Assembly: GCA_002404095.1 (NCBI GenBank)
Contig: DHJA01000092.1
Coordinates: 1 to 32,027, forward strand
DNA: 32,027 bases
Direction of reading: 5' to 3'
Source: Planctomycetaceae bacterium UBA4732
Lineage (GTDB): Bacteria > Planctomycetota > Planctomycetia > Gemmatales > Gemmataceae
This document shows positions 8,162 through 17,800 of this stretch, piece by piece. Position numbers and translations under genes: made by a program. The number at the start of each line of letters is the position of its first letter. Within the stretch, counting starts at the first letter, position 1. The notes beneath the pieces were generated by a model. The model saw nothing but the letters and a program-made list of their open reading frames with translations. It searched no databases and was not told the DNA's origin.

Positions 8162-8521
8162 ATGACTCCAACCATTGAAGCCGAACCTGTCCCTTTGCGG
8201 GCCGATGAACGCGGCGCCCTTCGGGTCGGAGAAACCCGCATCACGTTGGACGTCCTCATCAATGAATATGAGGATGGGGCCGACGCCGAAAGCATTGTTC
8301 ACGACTACCCATCTCTCCGGTTGGCTGACGTTTACGCCGTGATCGCTTATTATCTTCGCCACCAGGACGCGGTAAACAACTACCTTCGCACACGCCAGGC
8401 GGAAGCGGCCGCACTGCGACGAGAGATCGAGAGTTGCCAGCCCAACAACGCTGAACTACGCGCAAAATTGTTGGCTCGCCGCGACCGTCAGGAGAACGGC
8501 CATGCTTCCGCTGGCGGCTGA
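8162..8521 (+). CDS. DUF433 antitoxin of a broken toxin-antitoxin pair
   Basis: A 119-residue DUF433 protein. The core reads VPLRADERGALRVGETRITLDVLINEY, then DGADAESIVHDYPSLRLADVYAVIAYYLRHQ, a winged helix-turn-helix-like fold, followed by a charged C-terminal helix that in relatives contacts the toxin. DUF433 proteins are typically antitoxins partnered by a DUF5615 PIN-like toxin encoded directly downstream with a short overlap. ATG 8162 is preferred over ATG 8132 because GAGGTGA (8147-8153) stands eight bases before it. The expected toxin starts at 8502, overlapping by 20 bases, but is cut off by a repeat element, so this antitoxin appears orphaned. Confidence 0.8.
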   Translation: MTPTIEAEPVPLRADERGALRVGETRITLDVLINEYEDGADAESIVHDYPSLRLADVYAVIAYYLRHQDAVNNYLRTRQAEAAALRREIESCQPNNAELRAKLLARRDRQENGHASAGG

Positions 8522-8542
8522 CGAGGAAGTTAACAGCTCTGC
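8502..8542 (+). pseudogene. DUF5615 PIN-like toxin, 5' fragment only
   Basis: Begins MLPLAADEEVNSS, which matches the very conserved N-terminus of DUF5615 PIN-like toxins (LPLAADEN-N, with the first active-site Asp). It has a proper ribosome site, AGGAGAA at 8490-8496, and overlaps the antitoxin gene in the usual way. After about 13 codons the sequence enters the palindromic element at 8543 and nothing further of the toxin is visible downstream. The short frame continuing to 8729 encodes only translated repeat. Confidence 0.65.
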
Positions 8543-8699
8543 TCGTTGGGTGCCATGCTTTCGCGGATACAGTCGGGTGAGAAACTCCAGGGACAACCAC
8601 CGCGAAAGCATGTCTACCCACGACGCTCTCATGCTTTCGCGGTGGTCTCGCGGCTTCCTCTGTTCCGAACTGGACCCGCGAAAGCATGGCACCCAACGA
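8543..8699. repeat. 157-bp palindromic mosaic element (two inverted repeat units)
   Basis: Outer arms of 24 bp are perfectly complementary (8543-8566 TCGTTGGGTGCCATGCTTTC... against 8676-8699). Inner arms of 17 bp are also perfect (8596-8612 ACCACCGCGAAAGCATG against 8630-8646), with a 17-base loop. Each half is one unit: GGGTGCCATGCTTTCGCGG, 29 unlike bases, then ACCACCGCGAAAGCATG; the two units are inverted to each other. The motif CGCGAAAGCATG thus appears four times in alternating orientation. The design is like bacterial REP/BIME elements. The element separates the toxin fragment from a foreign gene tail. Confidence 0.85.
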
Positions 8700-8736
8700 T
8701 TGCTGGGTCGTGGACCTGTTGCTCGGTAAATCGTGA
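8695..8736 (+). pseudogene. 3' tail of a second WVVDLLLGK-family gene
   Basis: Immediately after the palindromic element the sequence reads NDCWVVDLLLGKS and stop, matching the last residues GCWVVDLLLGKS of the gene ending at 7934. The codons differ (for example GTCGTGGACCTG against GTAGTCGATTTG), so it is an old paralogue tail and not a recent copy. Nothing of the rest of the gene is present. A formal ATG at 8686 lies within the repeat. Confidence 0.65.
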
Positions 8737-8754
8737 CCGCTGGGAGCGCCTTTT

Positions 8755-9879
8755 ATGTCGCCGTCCGCCGAACTCCGCGATTTGCTGGCCATCCATCTGA
8801 CGCCCGGCGTCGGCCCGCGCCTCACCGCCGCCCTGTTGGAGCGATTCGAGTCGCCGGCCGCCGTTCTCCGCGCCACCATCGCTGAGCTTTGCGATGTGCC
8901 CCACATCGGCCCGAAACTGGCGCAGTATCTCACGCGCGCGGCCGGTAATCCTGAGATCAACGTCGAGTTGGAGCGCGTCGCCAAAGCGCAGATTCGCCTT
9001 CTCGTTAAAAACACTCCCGAATATCCCGCATCCATTGCGTCCATTCCCGATCCGCCTTTGCTTCTTTATGTACGCGGTGAATTGACGCCGGCCGACGCCT
9101 GCGCCGTGGCCCTAGTCGGCTCGCGCCATTGCACCGATTACGGCCGACGAATCGCATCGAGGCTGTCGGCCGGTCTGGCCCGCGCGGGCGCGACGGTGGT
9201 TAGTGGGCTTGCGAGAGGAATAGACGGCGTCGCTCACCGAGCGGCGTTGGAAGCGGGCGGAAGAACGATCGCGGTGTTGGCCGGCGGCCTATCGCGCATC
9301 TACCCGCCGGAGCATAAGGAATTGGCCGATCAAGTGGCCGCGTCGGGCGCGTTGATGACGGAATCGAGCATGGCTCAGGAACCATTGCCCGGCCTATTCC
9401 CAGCGCGCAACCGGCTCATCAGCGGCCTATCGCGCGTCGTGATCGTAGTCGAAGCCGGCGAGGCCAGCGGCGCCCTGCACACCGCCCATCACGCCGTCGA
9501 ACAGGGCCGCACCGTGATGGCCGTGCCGGGTCCAGTGGACGCCGCGGCCAGCGCCGGCTGCAACGCCCTGATCCGCGACGGGGTCGCCCTATGTCGCGGC
9601 GTGGACGATGTGCTGGAAGAGCTGCACGGCGTTTCCGCGGTCGAACAAGCCGCGAAGACCGGCGCCGCTCCGACGCCCACCATGGAGAAGCCGGCGCCGC
9701 CGAGTCTCACGGACGAGCAGCGCCGCGTATGGGACTTCCTGGCCGGCGGGGCGCGAACCGTGGACGAGATGGCGCAGCAGTTGGGACTGGCGGCACAACA
9801 ACTCGGCGCGGGGCTGATGATGATGGAAATGAAGAGGGTGGTAAGGCGATTGCCCGGCAACCGATATGAACGAAGCTGA
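8755..9879 (+). CDS. dprA: DNA-processing protein DprA
   Basis: Loads RecA onto incoming single-stranded DNA in natural transformation and protects it in the cytoplasm. Residues 1-65 form a helix-hairpin-helix/SAM-like region (TPGVGPRLTAALLERF, VPHIGPKLAQYL). The Rossmann-like core follows with AVALVGSRHCTDYGRRIA (117-134), VVSGLARGIDGVAHRAAL, TIAVLAGGLSRIYPPEH, FPARNRLISGLS and VVEAGEASGALHTA, the signature blocks of the family. The last 60 residues form a DML1-like winged helix (LTDEQRRVWDFLAGGARTVD). At 374 residues it is full length. GGGAG lies eight to nine bases before the ATG. No other competence gene is in the window. Confidence 0.95.
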   Translation: MSPSAELRDLLAIHLTPGVGPRLTAALLERFESPAAVLRATIAELCDVPHIGPKLAQYLTRAAGNPEINVELERVAKAQIRLLVKNTPEYPASIASIPDPPLLLYVRGELTPADACAVALVGSRHCTDYGRRIASRLSAGLARAGATVVSGLARGIDGVAHRAALEAGGRTIAVLAGGLSRIYPPEHKELADQVAASGALMTESSMAQEPLPGLFPARNRLISGLSRVVIVVEAGEASGALHTAHHAVEQGRTVMAVPGPVDAAASAGCNALIRDGVALCRGVDDVLEELHGVSAVEQAAKTGAAPTPTMEKPAPPSLTDEQRRVWDFLAGGARTVDEMAQQLGLAAQQLGAGLMMMEMKRVVRRLPGNRYERS

Positions 9880-9968
9880 AAAGTCTCCGCTAGCACAAGG
9901 GTTTCATCACAGTCTGGGCGGGCGCTCAAGCCTTTCAAGGGCCGTCTTAGCGGCAACGACTGAATTAG

Positions 9969-9997
9969 TGGCGACGCACGCTCGCAGGCCGTACTAT
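9969..9997 (+). promoter_or_regulatory. Weak candidate promoter for the MmeI-like gene
   Basis: TGGCGA (9969-9974) and TACTAT (9992-9997) are 17 bases apart, about 50 bases before the start of the restriction-modification gene. Both boxes deviate from consensus. Confidence 0.25.
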
Positions 9998-10050
9998 ACG
10001 CTGCGCTGCCTGTTGGGAAACGCACAGGGAACGAAGGGGGGATGTTGTTC

Positions 10051-12807
10051 ATGCCGATTTCCTGGAACGAGATCCGCCACAACGCCGTCGCTTTCGCCCA
10101 GGAATGGGCCGACGTATCCCGCGAAGGCGCCGAGGCCAAAAGTTTTTGGGATGCGTTTTTTGCAGTGTTCGGAATCAAGCGGCGCACCGTGGCCAGCTTT
10201 GAGGAGCCGGTCAAGAAACTGTCGGGCAGCTGGGGGTACATTGACCTATTCTGGCCGGCCACCTTGCTGGTCGAACATAAGAGCCGAGGAAAGTCGCTCG
10301 AAAAGGCCGAGAGTCAGGCGATGGAGTACATCCACGGCCTGAAAAACGCAGCGAGGGATAACGAGATACCCCGATATGTTGTGGTCAGCGACTTCGCCAA
10401 CATCGCCTTGCACGACCTGGAGGACGACGCCACCTTTCGATTCTCACTTGCAGACCTGCACCGCCATGTCGATAAGTTCGCCTTCATCCCTGGCTACCAG
10501 CAGCATAAACTCGAGGCCGAAGACCCGGTCAACATCGCCGCTGTCGAACTGCTCGGCGACCTGCACGACACTCTCAAGGACGCCGGCTATGCCGGCCACG
10601 ACCTGGAGCGGTTCCTCGTGCGGGTGCTGTTCTGCCTGTTCGCCGAGGACACCGGCCTGTTCGAGCGCGACGCCTTCACGCTTTTTGTCGAGAACCACAC
10701 GGCCGCGGACGGTTCCGACCTCGGGGCTCACTTGGCCAGGCTTTTCCAAGTACTCAATACCCCAAAGGACCGGCGGCAGAAAAATCTCCTGGAGGAATTA
10801 TCCGACTTGCCCTATGTGAATGGCGACCTCTTTGCCGAGACTCTTGGGTTCGCCGACTTCAACCGCGACATGCGGAATCGTTTGTTAGCATGCTGCCGGT
10901 TCGATTGGAGCCGAATTTCGCCAGCCGTCTTCGGCTCGCTGTTCCAGAGCGTCATGGAGCTCCGCGAGCGCCGGCAAGGTGGAGCGCACTACACTTCCGA
11001 ACGCGATATCCTCAAACTCGTCCGATCCCTTTTCCTCGACGACCTCCGGGCCGAATTCGAGGCTTTGAAAGGGAATAAGAGGCGGTTGGAAGAGTTTCAC
11101 CACAAACTCGGCCGCCTCACGTTCTTCGATCCGGCCTGTGGGTGCGGCAACTTCCTGGTCGTCACCTACCGCGAGCTGCGCCTGCTCGAAATCGAGGTAT
11201 TACGCGCCCTCCACGGCAAACAGATGGCGCTCGATATCCACTCGGTATCCCTTGTGGACGTAGACGCCATGTATGGCATCGAGATAAACGAGTTCCCGGC
11301 TCGGATCGCGGAGGTTGCCTTGTGGCTGGTGGATCACCAAATGAACCAGCGACTCTCCGAGGCTTGCGGACAGTATTTCGTGCGATTGCCGCTTAAGAAG
11401 AGCGCAACAATTCTGAATGCCAACGCCCTGCGGGTCGACTGGCGAGACGTGCTGTCGCCGGATCGCTGTTCGTATGTGCTGGGCAACCCCCCGTTTGTGG
11501 GCGCCAAATTTCAGACAGACGTTCAGCGGGCGGATCTCGCGCACATTGCCGCCGATTTGGCGAGCGCGGGGCTATTGGACTATGTGAGCGGCTGGTACTT
11601 TCAGGCTTCGGAGTACATCAAAGGGACGCCGATTTCAGTCGCGTTTGTATCCACGAACAGCATCACTCAGGGCGAGCAGGTCGGCGTGCTTTGGGCTGAG
11701 CTTTTGCGCCGCGGTGTCCGGATAAACTTTGCTCATCGCACCTTCTCCTGGCAAAGCGAAGCCCGCGGCAAGGCTCACGTCCACGTCGTCATCATCGGTT
11801 TCGGGGTAGGCGACGCGGCAGGTAAGCGCATTTTCGATTACGAGGCGGACCCCGACAATCCAACCGTTGTAACGGCAACAAATATCAGCCCGTATCTGGT
11901 CGAGGGGCCGGACACGGTCATCGCGAGTCGCAGCAAGCCGCTGTGCGATGTGCCGGAAGTTGGTATTGGGAACAAGCCGATTGACGATGGCAACTATCTG
12001 TTCACGACGGAGGAACGAGACGAGTTTATAGGCAAGGAGCCAAAGGCCGCGAAGTGGTTCCGCCGCTGGCTTGGGTCGGACGAGTACATCAACGGATGGG
12101 AACGGTGGTGCTTGTGGCTTGGGGATTGTCCGCCGAACGAACTGCGCGAGATGCCGGAGGCGATGAAGCGGGTTGAAGCAGTCCGCAAGTTCCGGCTGGC
12201 GAGCAAGAGCGCCCCGACTCGGAAGCTCGCCGTCACGCCGACTCGGTTTCATGTAGAAAATATGCCGTCGGCCAACTTCATCGTGGTGCCGAAGGTGTCG
12301 TCGGAACGCCGTCGCTACATTCCAATCGGTTTCATGACTCCTGAAACGTTGATTAGCGATCTCTGTTTCATCAACACGGATGTCAACTTGTTCCATTTCG
12401 GGATCCTATGCTCGACGATGCACATGTCTTGGGTGCGGCTAGTATGCGGCCGTTTGAAATCGGATTACCGCTACTCCGCCAAGCTCGTATACAACAACTT
12501 TCCGTGGCCCACATCAGTAAGCGCGAAGCAGAAAAGCGCAGTGGAAGCCAAGGGGCAAGCAGTGCTGGATGCTCGGGCGACCTACCCAGAATCAAGTCTA
12601 GCCGACCTCTACAACCCGCTGGCTATGCCGCTCAAGCTATCGAAGGCGCACGCGCTGCTTGATCGGGCCGTCGAGACCTGCTACCGGGCCAAGCCGTTTG
12701 CCTCGGATCGAGAGCGCGTCGAATTTCTGTTCGGCCTGTACGAGAAATTGACCTCGCCGTTAACAGCTGGGTTGAAGGAGCCGAAGCGACGGCGGAGCGG
12801 GAAATAA
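10051..12807 (+). CDS. MmeI-like type IIL restriction-modification enzyme
   Basis: A single 918-residue protein combining cleavage and adenine methylation, very close to the 919 residues of MmeI. The N-terminal nuclease has YIDLFWPATLLVEHKS, giving Asp-X9-Glu-X-Lys (D65, E75, K77), the spacing of MmeI. A helical connector follows (ERFLVRVLFCLFAEDTGLF, GSLFQSVMELRERRQGGAHYTSE). The methyltransferase has motif I DPACGCGNFLV (360-370), GIEINEFPARIAEVALWL, and motif IV LGNPPFVG, the NPPF of gamma-class N6-adenine methylases. The last third should hold the target-recognition domain and a helical C-terminus. ATG 10051 is preferred over ATG 10042 because AAGGGGGG (10034-10041) lies nine bases before it and MPISWNEI is the family's usual opening. 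No frameshift is seen, so the enzyme looks functional. These enzymes need no separate methylase or specificity gene. Confidence 0.9.
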   Translation: MPISWNEIRHNAVAFAQEWADVSREGAEAKSFWDAFFAVFGIKRRTVASFEEPVKKLSGSWGYIDLFWPATLLVEHKSRGKSLEKAESQAMEYIHGLKNAARDNEIPRYVVVSDFANIALHDLEDDATFRFSLADLHRHVDKFAFIPGYQQHKLEAEDPVNIAAVELLGDLHDTLKDAGYAGHDLERFLVRVLFCLFAEDTGLFERDAFTLFVENHTAADGSDLGAHLARLFQVLNTPKDRRQKNLLEELSDLPYVNGDLFAETLGFADFNRDMRNRLLACCRFDWSRISPAVFGSLFQSVMELRERRQGGAHYTSERDILKLVRSLFLDDLRAEFEALKGNKRRLEEFHHKLGRLTFFDPACGCGNFLVVTYRELRLLEIEVLRALHGKQMALDIHSVSLVDVDAMYGIEINEFPARIAEVALWLVDHQMNQRLSEACGQYFVRLPLKKSATILNANALRVDWRDVLSPDRCSYVLGNPPFVGAKFQTDVQRADLAHIAADLASAGLLDYVSGWYFQASEYIKGTPISVAFVSTNSITQGEQVGVLWAELLRRGVRINFAHRTFSWQSEARGKAHVHVVIIGFGVGDAAGKRIFDYEADPDNPTVVTATNISPYLVEGPDTVIASRSKPLCDVPEVGIGNKPIDDGNYLFTTEERDEFIGKEPKAAKWFRRWLGSDEYINGWERWCLWLGDCPPNELREMPEAMKRVEAVRKFRLASKSAPTRKLAVTPTRFHVENMPSANFIVVPKVSSERRRYIPIGFMTPETLISDLCFINTDVNLFHFGILCSTMHMSWVRLVCGRLKSDYRYSAKLVYNNFPWPTSVSAKQKSAVEAKGQAVLDARATYPESSLADLYNPLAMPLKLSKAHALLDRAVETCYRAKPFASDRERVEFLFGLYEKLTSPLTAGLKEPKRRRSGK

Positions 12808-12811
12808 TCAC

Positions 12812-12859
12812 CCCTCGCCCATGCCTGCGACTTAGCGCCGACGCCGACCCCGGCGAGGG
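12812..12859. terminator. Hairpin after the MmeI-like gene
   Basis: CCCTCGCC (12812-12819) pairs perfectly with GGCGAGGG (12852-12859). The loop is long and there is no T-run, so this is a possible transcript-end structure only. Confidence 0.25.
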
Positions 12860-12934
12860 CGATTGCATCTAAACGTAAATCCCGGTAGAGTAGCAGATGC
12901 CAAGCCAGGCGGCTTGGGGAAGAGGGTAGGGATA

Positions 12935-13363
12935 ATGTTTTACGTTGCACCAGCCGACTCGAACGCCTCGGCGACGCCCTACGATGTCGTTATGCAATTT
13001 ACTCAAGCGCTGAAGTTGACGACCGCTGTTTCCGGCCGAATGTGCAATTCGCGGCAACAATGTTTGAAGGAGTTGGAATCGCTATTTGACCTGCAAGACG
13101 ACTGGGATGGCGAAGGCTCCGCCGCACCTGATCCGGTGAACGTAAGATCGGCCAAGCGTCTGTTGGAGTTGGCCTACCAATCCGGAAATTTCCCGTCGCC
13201 GCCGCAGATTGCGCCCGGTGGGAATGGCGAGGTTATTCTCGCGTGGCGGGAAGGCGACCTGTACTTGGAAGCGGAACTCGTCGCGTTAGGGAAGGTCGAA
13301 TGGATGTTGGCCGGGCCGGATCGACAAACGAACCATTGGGTCACGGAACTGCCAGTCGCCTGA
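12935..13363 (+). CDS. Small protein of unknown function with DDWDGEGS motif
   Basis: A 142-residue protein. The recognisable core is LESLFDLQDDWDGEGSAAPDPVNV, a helix, PSPPQIAPGGNGEVILAW, and EGDLYLEAELVALGKVEWML. Related proteins with DWDG.GS followed by a beta-rich half occur scattered in planctomycetes and other bacteria, often near mobile or defence genes, without a known role. ATG 12935 is chosen because AGAGGG (12921-12926) lies eight bases upstream; an upstream in-frame ATG at 12863 has no such site. It follows the restriction-modification gene on the same strand after 127 bases, which may be chance. It converges on the DUF1501 gene. Confidence 0.6.
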   Translation: MFYVAPADSNASATPYDVVMQFTQALKLTTAVSGRMCNSRQQCLKELESLFDLQDDWDGEGSAAPDPVNVRSAKRLLELAYQSGNFPSPPQIAPGGNGEVILAWREGDLYLEAELVALGKVEWMLAGPDRQTNHWVTELPVA

Positions 13364-13394
13364 CGGCTGATACGCGCTGGGGAACCCCACTCGA

Positions 13395-14843
13395 TCACGC
13401 CAACAGCTTCTCCACCACCTTGCCATGCACGTCGGTCAGCCGGAAGTCGCGGCCCTGGAAGCGGAAAGTCAGCCGGGTGTGGTCGAAGCCGAGAAGGTGC
13501 AACAGCGTCGCGTGCAAATCGTGAACGTGGACGCGGTCTTCGACCGTGTTGAAGCCGAATTCGTCCGACTGGCCAAGTGTCAGGCCCGGCTTGATGCCGC
13601 CGCCGGCCATCCAGTAGGTGAAGGCGTTGGGATGATGGTCACGGCCGTCGTTGCCACCGCCCTGCACCATCGGCGTCCGGCCGAACTCGCCGCCCCACAA
13701 CACAATCGTGTCTTCCAACAAGCCGCGCTGCTTCAAATCCTTCACCAACGCCGACGACGCCCGGTCGGTGTCGTGACAGTTCTTTTTCAGGTCATTGGTC
13801 AGGTTGCCGTGCTGGTCCCACGCCTCATGGAAGAGCTGCACGAAACGCACACCCCGTTCCAGCAGCCGCCGGGCCAGCAGACAGTTGTTGGCGAATGACG
13901 GCTTGCCCGGTTCCGCGCCGTACATGTCGAGAACGGACTGCGGCTCCTTCGCCAGGTCCACCAAGTCTGGAGCGCTGGCTTGCATCCGATAAGCCATCTC
14001 AAATGAGTTAATTCGTGTGGCAATTTCCGGGTCGCCCACGACGTCGAGCCGCTTCTGGTTGAGCGCCTTCACGGCGTCGAGAGTGTCGCGCTGCACACCG
14101 TCGTCCACGCCGCGCGGGTTGGACAGGTACAGCACCGGCTCGCCGCTGCCGCGGAAGGGGACGCCGTTGTAGACCGTGGGAAGGAAGCCGCTGCCGAAGT
14201 TGGAGTTGCCGCCGCTCGGCCCCTTTTTGCCCGAGTTCAGCACCACGAATCCCGGCAAGTCGCGTGATTCGCTGCCCAGGCCGTAGGTCGTCCATGAACC
14301 GAAGCTCGGCCGGCCGAACTGCGTCGAGCCGGTGTTCATGAGGATCTGGGCCGGCGCGTGGTTGAAAGCGTCCGTGACCATCGACTTAACGATGGCGATG
14401 TCGTCGGCCACTCCGGCCAAGCCGGGCAATAATTCCGATAATTCCGCTCCGCATTTGCCATATTTAGCGAACTTGAACTTGGGGCCGAGGAGCTTGGAGT
14501 TGGGATTGATGAAGGCGGCGCGATAGCCTTGGAGCAATTCGGGCGGCGGCAATGTGCCGTCAAACTTGGCGAGTTGTGGCTTGTAGTCGAACAGTTCCAG
14601 ATGGCTCGGCGCCCCGGCCATGAACAGGTAGACGACGCGCTTGGCCTTCGCCGGGAAGTGCGGCTTCTTCGGCGCCAGCGGGTCGCCGTCGGGCGCGCCG
14701 GAGGCGTCCTCAGCGCGGCCCTCCTGTTGCAGCAGGCTGGCCAGGGCGATGCCGCCGAGTCCGACGGCGCAATCACGGAAGAACCAACGGCGGGTGATTT
14801 GCGTCGGGTCTTGACCGCGTAGAAACGGAGCCTGGCAATTCAT
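13395..14843 (-). CDS. DUF1501 secreted sulfatase-like protein
   Basis: A 482-residue DUF1501 protein, a family of the alkaline phosphatase/sulfatase superfamily greatly expanded in planctomycetes. A Tat-type leader is visible ([23 protein letters not shown]). The body shows [95 protein letters not shown] and a C-terminal [15 protein letters not shown]. These carry the conserved His and Asp residues expected for metal binding; the substrate is unknown. ATG 14843 is preferred because GAGGA lies eight bases before it; ATG 14858 overlaps the upstream stop as ATGA but would have no spaced ribosome site. It is translationally coupled, or nearly so, to the DUF1549/DUF1553 gene, the standard planctomycete pairing. 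Confidence 0.9.
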   Translation of the reverse strand: MNCQAPFLRGQDPTQITRRWFFRDCAVGLGGIALASLLQQEGRAEDASGAPDGDPLAPKKPHFPAKAKRVVYLFMAGAPSHLELFDYKPQLAKFDGTLPPPELLQGYRAAFINPNSKLLGPKFKFAKYGKCGAELSELLPGLAGVADDIAIVKSMVTDAFNHAPAQILMNTGSTQFGRPSFGSWTTYGLGSESRDLPGFVVLNSGKKGPSGGNSNFGSGFLPTVYNGVPFRGSGEPVLYLSNPRGVDDGVQRDTLDAVKALNQKRLDVVGDPEIATRINSFEMAYRMQASAPDLVDLAKEPQSVLDMYGAEPGKPSFANNCLLARRLLERGVRFVQLFHEAWDQHGNLTNDLKKNCHDTDRASSALVKDLKQRGLLEDTIVLWGGEFGRTPMVQGGGNDGRDHHPNAFTYWMAGGGIKPGLTLGQSDEFGFNTVEDRVHVHDLHATLLHLLGFDHTRLTFRFQGRDFRLTDVHGKVVEKLLA

Positions 14844-14854
14844 GGCGGACTTCC

Positions 14855-17800
14855 TCATTCCTTGGTGATCGTTTCATCCAGGTTCAACAGCACGCGCGAT
14901 ACAACGGTCCAGGCAGCCGCTTGGGCGGGCGTGGCACCCTCCGGCAACTTCGGCGGTTTGCTCGGATCGTCCGCCGCCAGCTCCCACGGCTTCGCGCCCG
15001 GTTCGGTGAACCGCCTCACTTCCTTTGCCAGTACCGTCCTCAACATGGCCAATTCGTCGGCGGCCGGCTTGCGGGCCTCGCAACGACGGAAAGCGTAGAC
15101 GAGGCGGTCGTCGTCGGTCTTGCCGCCGGCGGTCAGCGTGCGCAGGGCAAGCGCCCGCGCGCAATCGAGGAATATCGGATCGTTAAGGGTCATCAGCGCC
15201 TGGAGCGGCGTGTCGGAGCGGCCGCGGCGGACGCAGGCGAAATCGCCATTGGGCGCATCAAATGTCTGTAATAGAGGATGGGGAACCGAGCGATAGCGGA
15301 AGATATATAGCGACCGGCGATAGCCTTCCGGCCCCTTATCCACCGGCCACGCCTTCGGCCCATAGCTGACCGGGGGTTGGAATAGGAATTCCGGCAACGG
15401 CGGATGGATGCTCGGCCCGCCGAGTTTCGGATTAAGCAGGCCGCTGGCCGACAGCGCTACGTCGCGCACCTCTTCGGCTTCCACTCGAAAACGGGGGCCG
15501 TGTGCCAGGAGGCGGTTGTACGGATCGCGCGCGATAAGTTCCGGCGAAGCCTTAGACGCTTGGCGATAGGTCGCGCTAGTGACGATCAGCCGGTGCAGGT
15601 TCTTCATGCTCCAACCGCGATCCATAAACTCCACGGCAAGCCAATCGAGTAGTTCCGGATGCGACGGTTCCTCGCTTTGCATCCCCAAATCCTCGGAGGT
15701 CGCCACAAGGCCGACGCCGAAATACGCCTGCCAGACGCGGTTGACGGCAGCGCGGGCGGTCGTCGGCGCCTGGCGGTCGGTCGCCCATTTCGCAAATGTC
15801 AGGCGGTTGAGCGGGGCGCCGGCTGGCAGCGGATTCAAGAACGCTGGTACGCCCGGTTCGACGTGCTTGCCCGGCTTGAGAAAATCGCCGCGCTTGAGCA
15901 GGTGCGTGTCGCGCGGCTGATCCTGTTGGGCCAGCACCAGCTGCGTTGCACCCTCGGGATGCGCCTTCCACAGCTCTTCAATGTGCTTATTAGCGTCCGC
16001 CCAATCTCCAACCGTAGTGCGCCAGTAGCTGAAGACGAGCGCCTCATGCTCCGGCGTCCATTTGTCCCGCGGCGTCGGCAGAATCCGCCGCACGTTCGTG
16101 GGCACTAAATCGGCCTCGGCGCCGGGCGTCGTGGTCAGGGCGAGACGCATACGGCCGAGGTTATGGTTTTGGTTGTCGTCGCTGTTCCAGCCGCCGTGGT
16201 TCTGGGTGATGTGGAAAGTCAGTACGGCGCCGTCGGCCAGCGGCTTATCGAGCGTGAAAACGATCTGCCGCGGCTGATTGCGTCGGCCGGGGTCGCCGTC
16301 GGTGGCCCAGGCCGTTTCGTCCTTGCCGTCGATGGCGAACGACGCCGGCCCGATCACGCGCTTCTTGCCGCTTTTGTCATCGTAGATCGCGTCAAGCGGA
16401 GTTTCCGGAGGGTTATAGTCGGCTGTGGCTTTGGCGAACTTCAGCCGCTGAACCTTGCCCCCCACTTCGGCGTCCACCGCGAACTCGGTCAGCGCGGCCG
16501 TGCCCTGGATCGAACGGCCGGGCCCGCCGCGCGGCAGGTTCGCGTCGTTGAGAAGTTCCAGGCGGAAAGCCGTGGCGCCTTTCACGTCGGTCTTCACCTT
16601 CATCTTGGCCGTGTGCTTGGTCGGCGCATAGCCCTGAGCCAGGAAAGAGCCGTCGGCGAGAGGCAAATACTTCTGTCCGCCGGTGCTTTCCTCGTCCACC
16701 AGCGGCCGCAGCACCACCCATTCGGGCTGGCCGGCCTTCGCCTTGTCCGCCCAGGCGTCCATGCGCTGGCGCCAGTCCGGCGTATGCTGCCGCAACCCGT
16801 CTTCCACTTCATGGACCTGGCGCAGCACGTCGGCGCGCCGCTTCTGCTCGTCGGCCGTGTAGACGGTGACATTGGCCTCGAAGTCGTTATTGAGGAATGC
16901 GAAGATCTGGTAATACTCTTTTTGCGTTAGCGGGTCGAACTTGTGGTCGTGGCACTGGGCGCACTGGATGGTCAGGCCGAGTACGCCTTTGCCCACGGCG
17001 TCCATGCGGTCGAACATGGCGTCCATGCGGAACTGCTCGGGATCGACGCCGCCCTCTTCGTTAATCATCGAGTTACGCAGGTAGCCGGTGGCGACGATCT
17101 GATCCTGCGTGGCGTTGAGGAGCAGGTCGCCGGCCAATTGCTCCACGAGAAAGCGGTCATAAGGCAGGTCGCGGTTCAGGGCGTTGACGACCCAATCACG
17201 GTAGGACCAGACGAAGCGCGGCTTGTCCTTTTCGTAGCCGTCACTGTCAGCGTAGCGCGCCGCGTCGAGCCACTGCCGGCCCCAGCGTTCGCCGTAATGC
17301 GGCGACGCCAGCAGCCGATCGACTACCTTCTCGTAGGCGTCTGGCGATTTGTCATTGACGTAGGCGTCCACCTCTTCGGGGGTAGGCGGCAATCCGATCA
17401 GATCAAGACCGAGGCGACGAATGAGCGTGGTGCGATCCGCTTCGGGCGACGGCGCCAGCCCTTCTTTGTCGAGCCGGCTGAGAACAAAGCGATCCAGATC
17501 GGTACGCAGCCATTTCGCATCCTTGACGGGCGGAATTGGCGGTAGTACTGGCGGACGAAAAGCCCAGTGGCGTCGGCCCAACTCATCGCCGGCCAGTGCA
17601 TCGGGCCACTCGGCGCCGCCGTCGATCCAATCGCGGAGCAGCTTGAACTGTGCGACCGACAGGTGTTCGCCCGTGGGCGGCATGAAGTCGGCTTTGTCGG
17701 TGCTTGTCACGCGGCGGATCAACTCGCTCTTGCCGCTATCGTTGGGGACGACAGCCGGCTTGCCGGAGTCGCCGCCGCGAAGAGCGCTGGCTTTGAGGTC

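Noticed and set aside
8502-8729. 75-residue protein starting at the toxin start
   Set aside because: Only the first 13 residues are gene-like; the rest is translated palindromic repeat.
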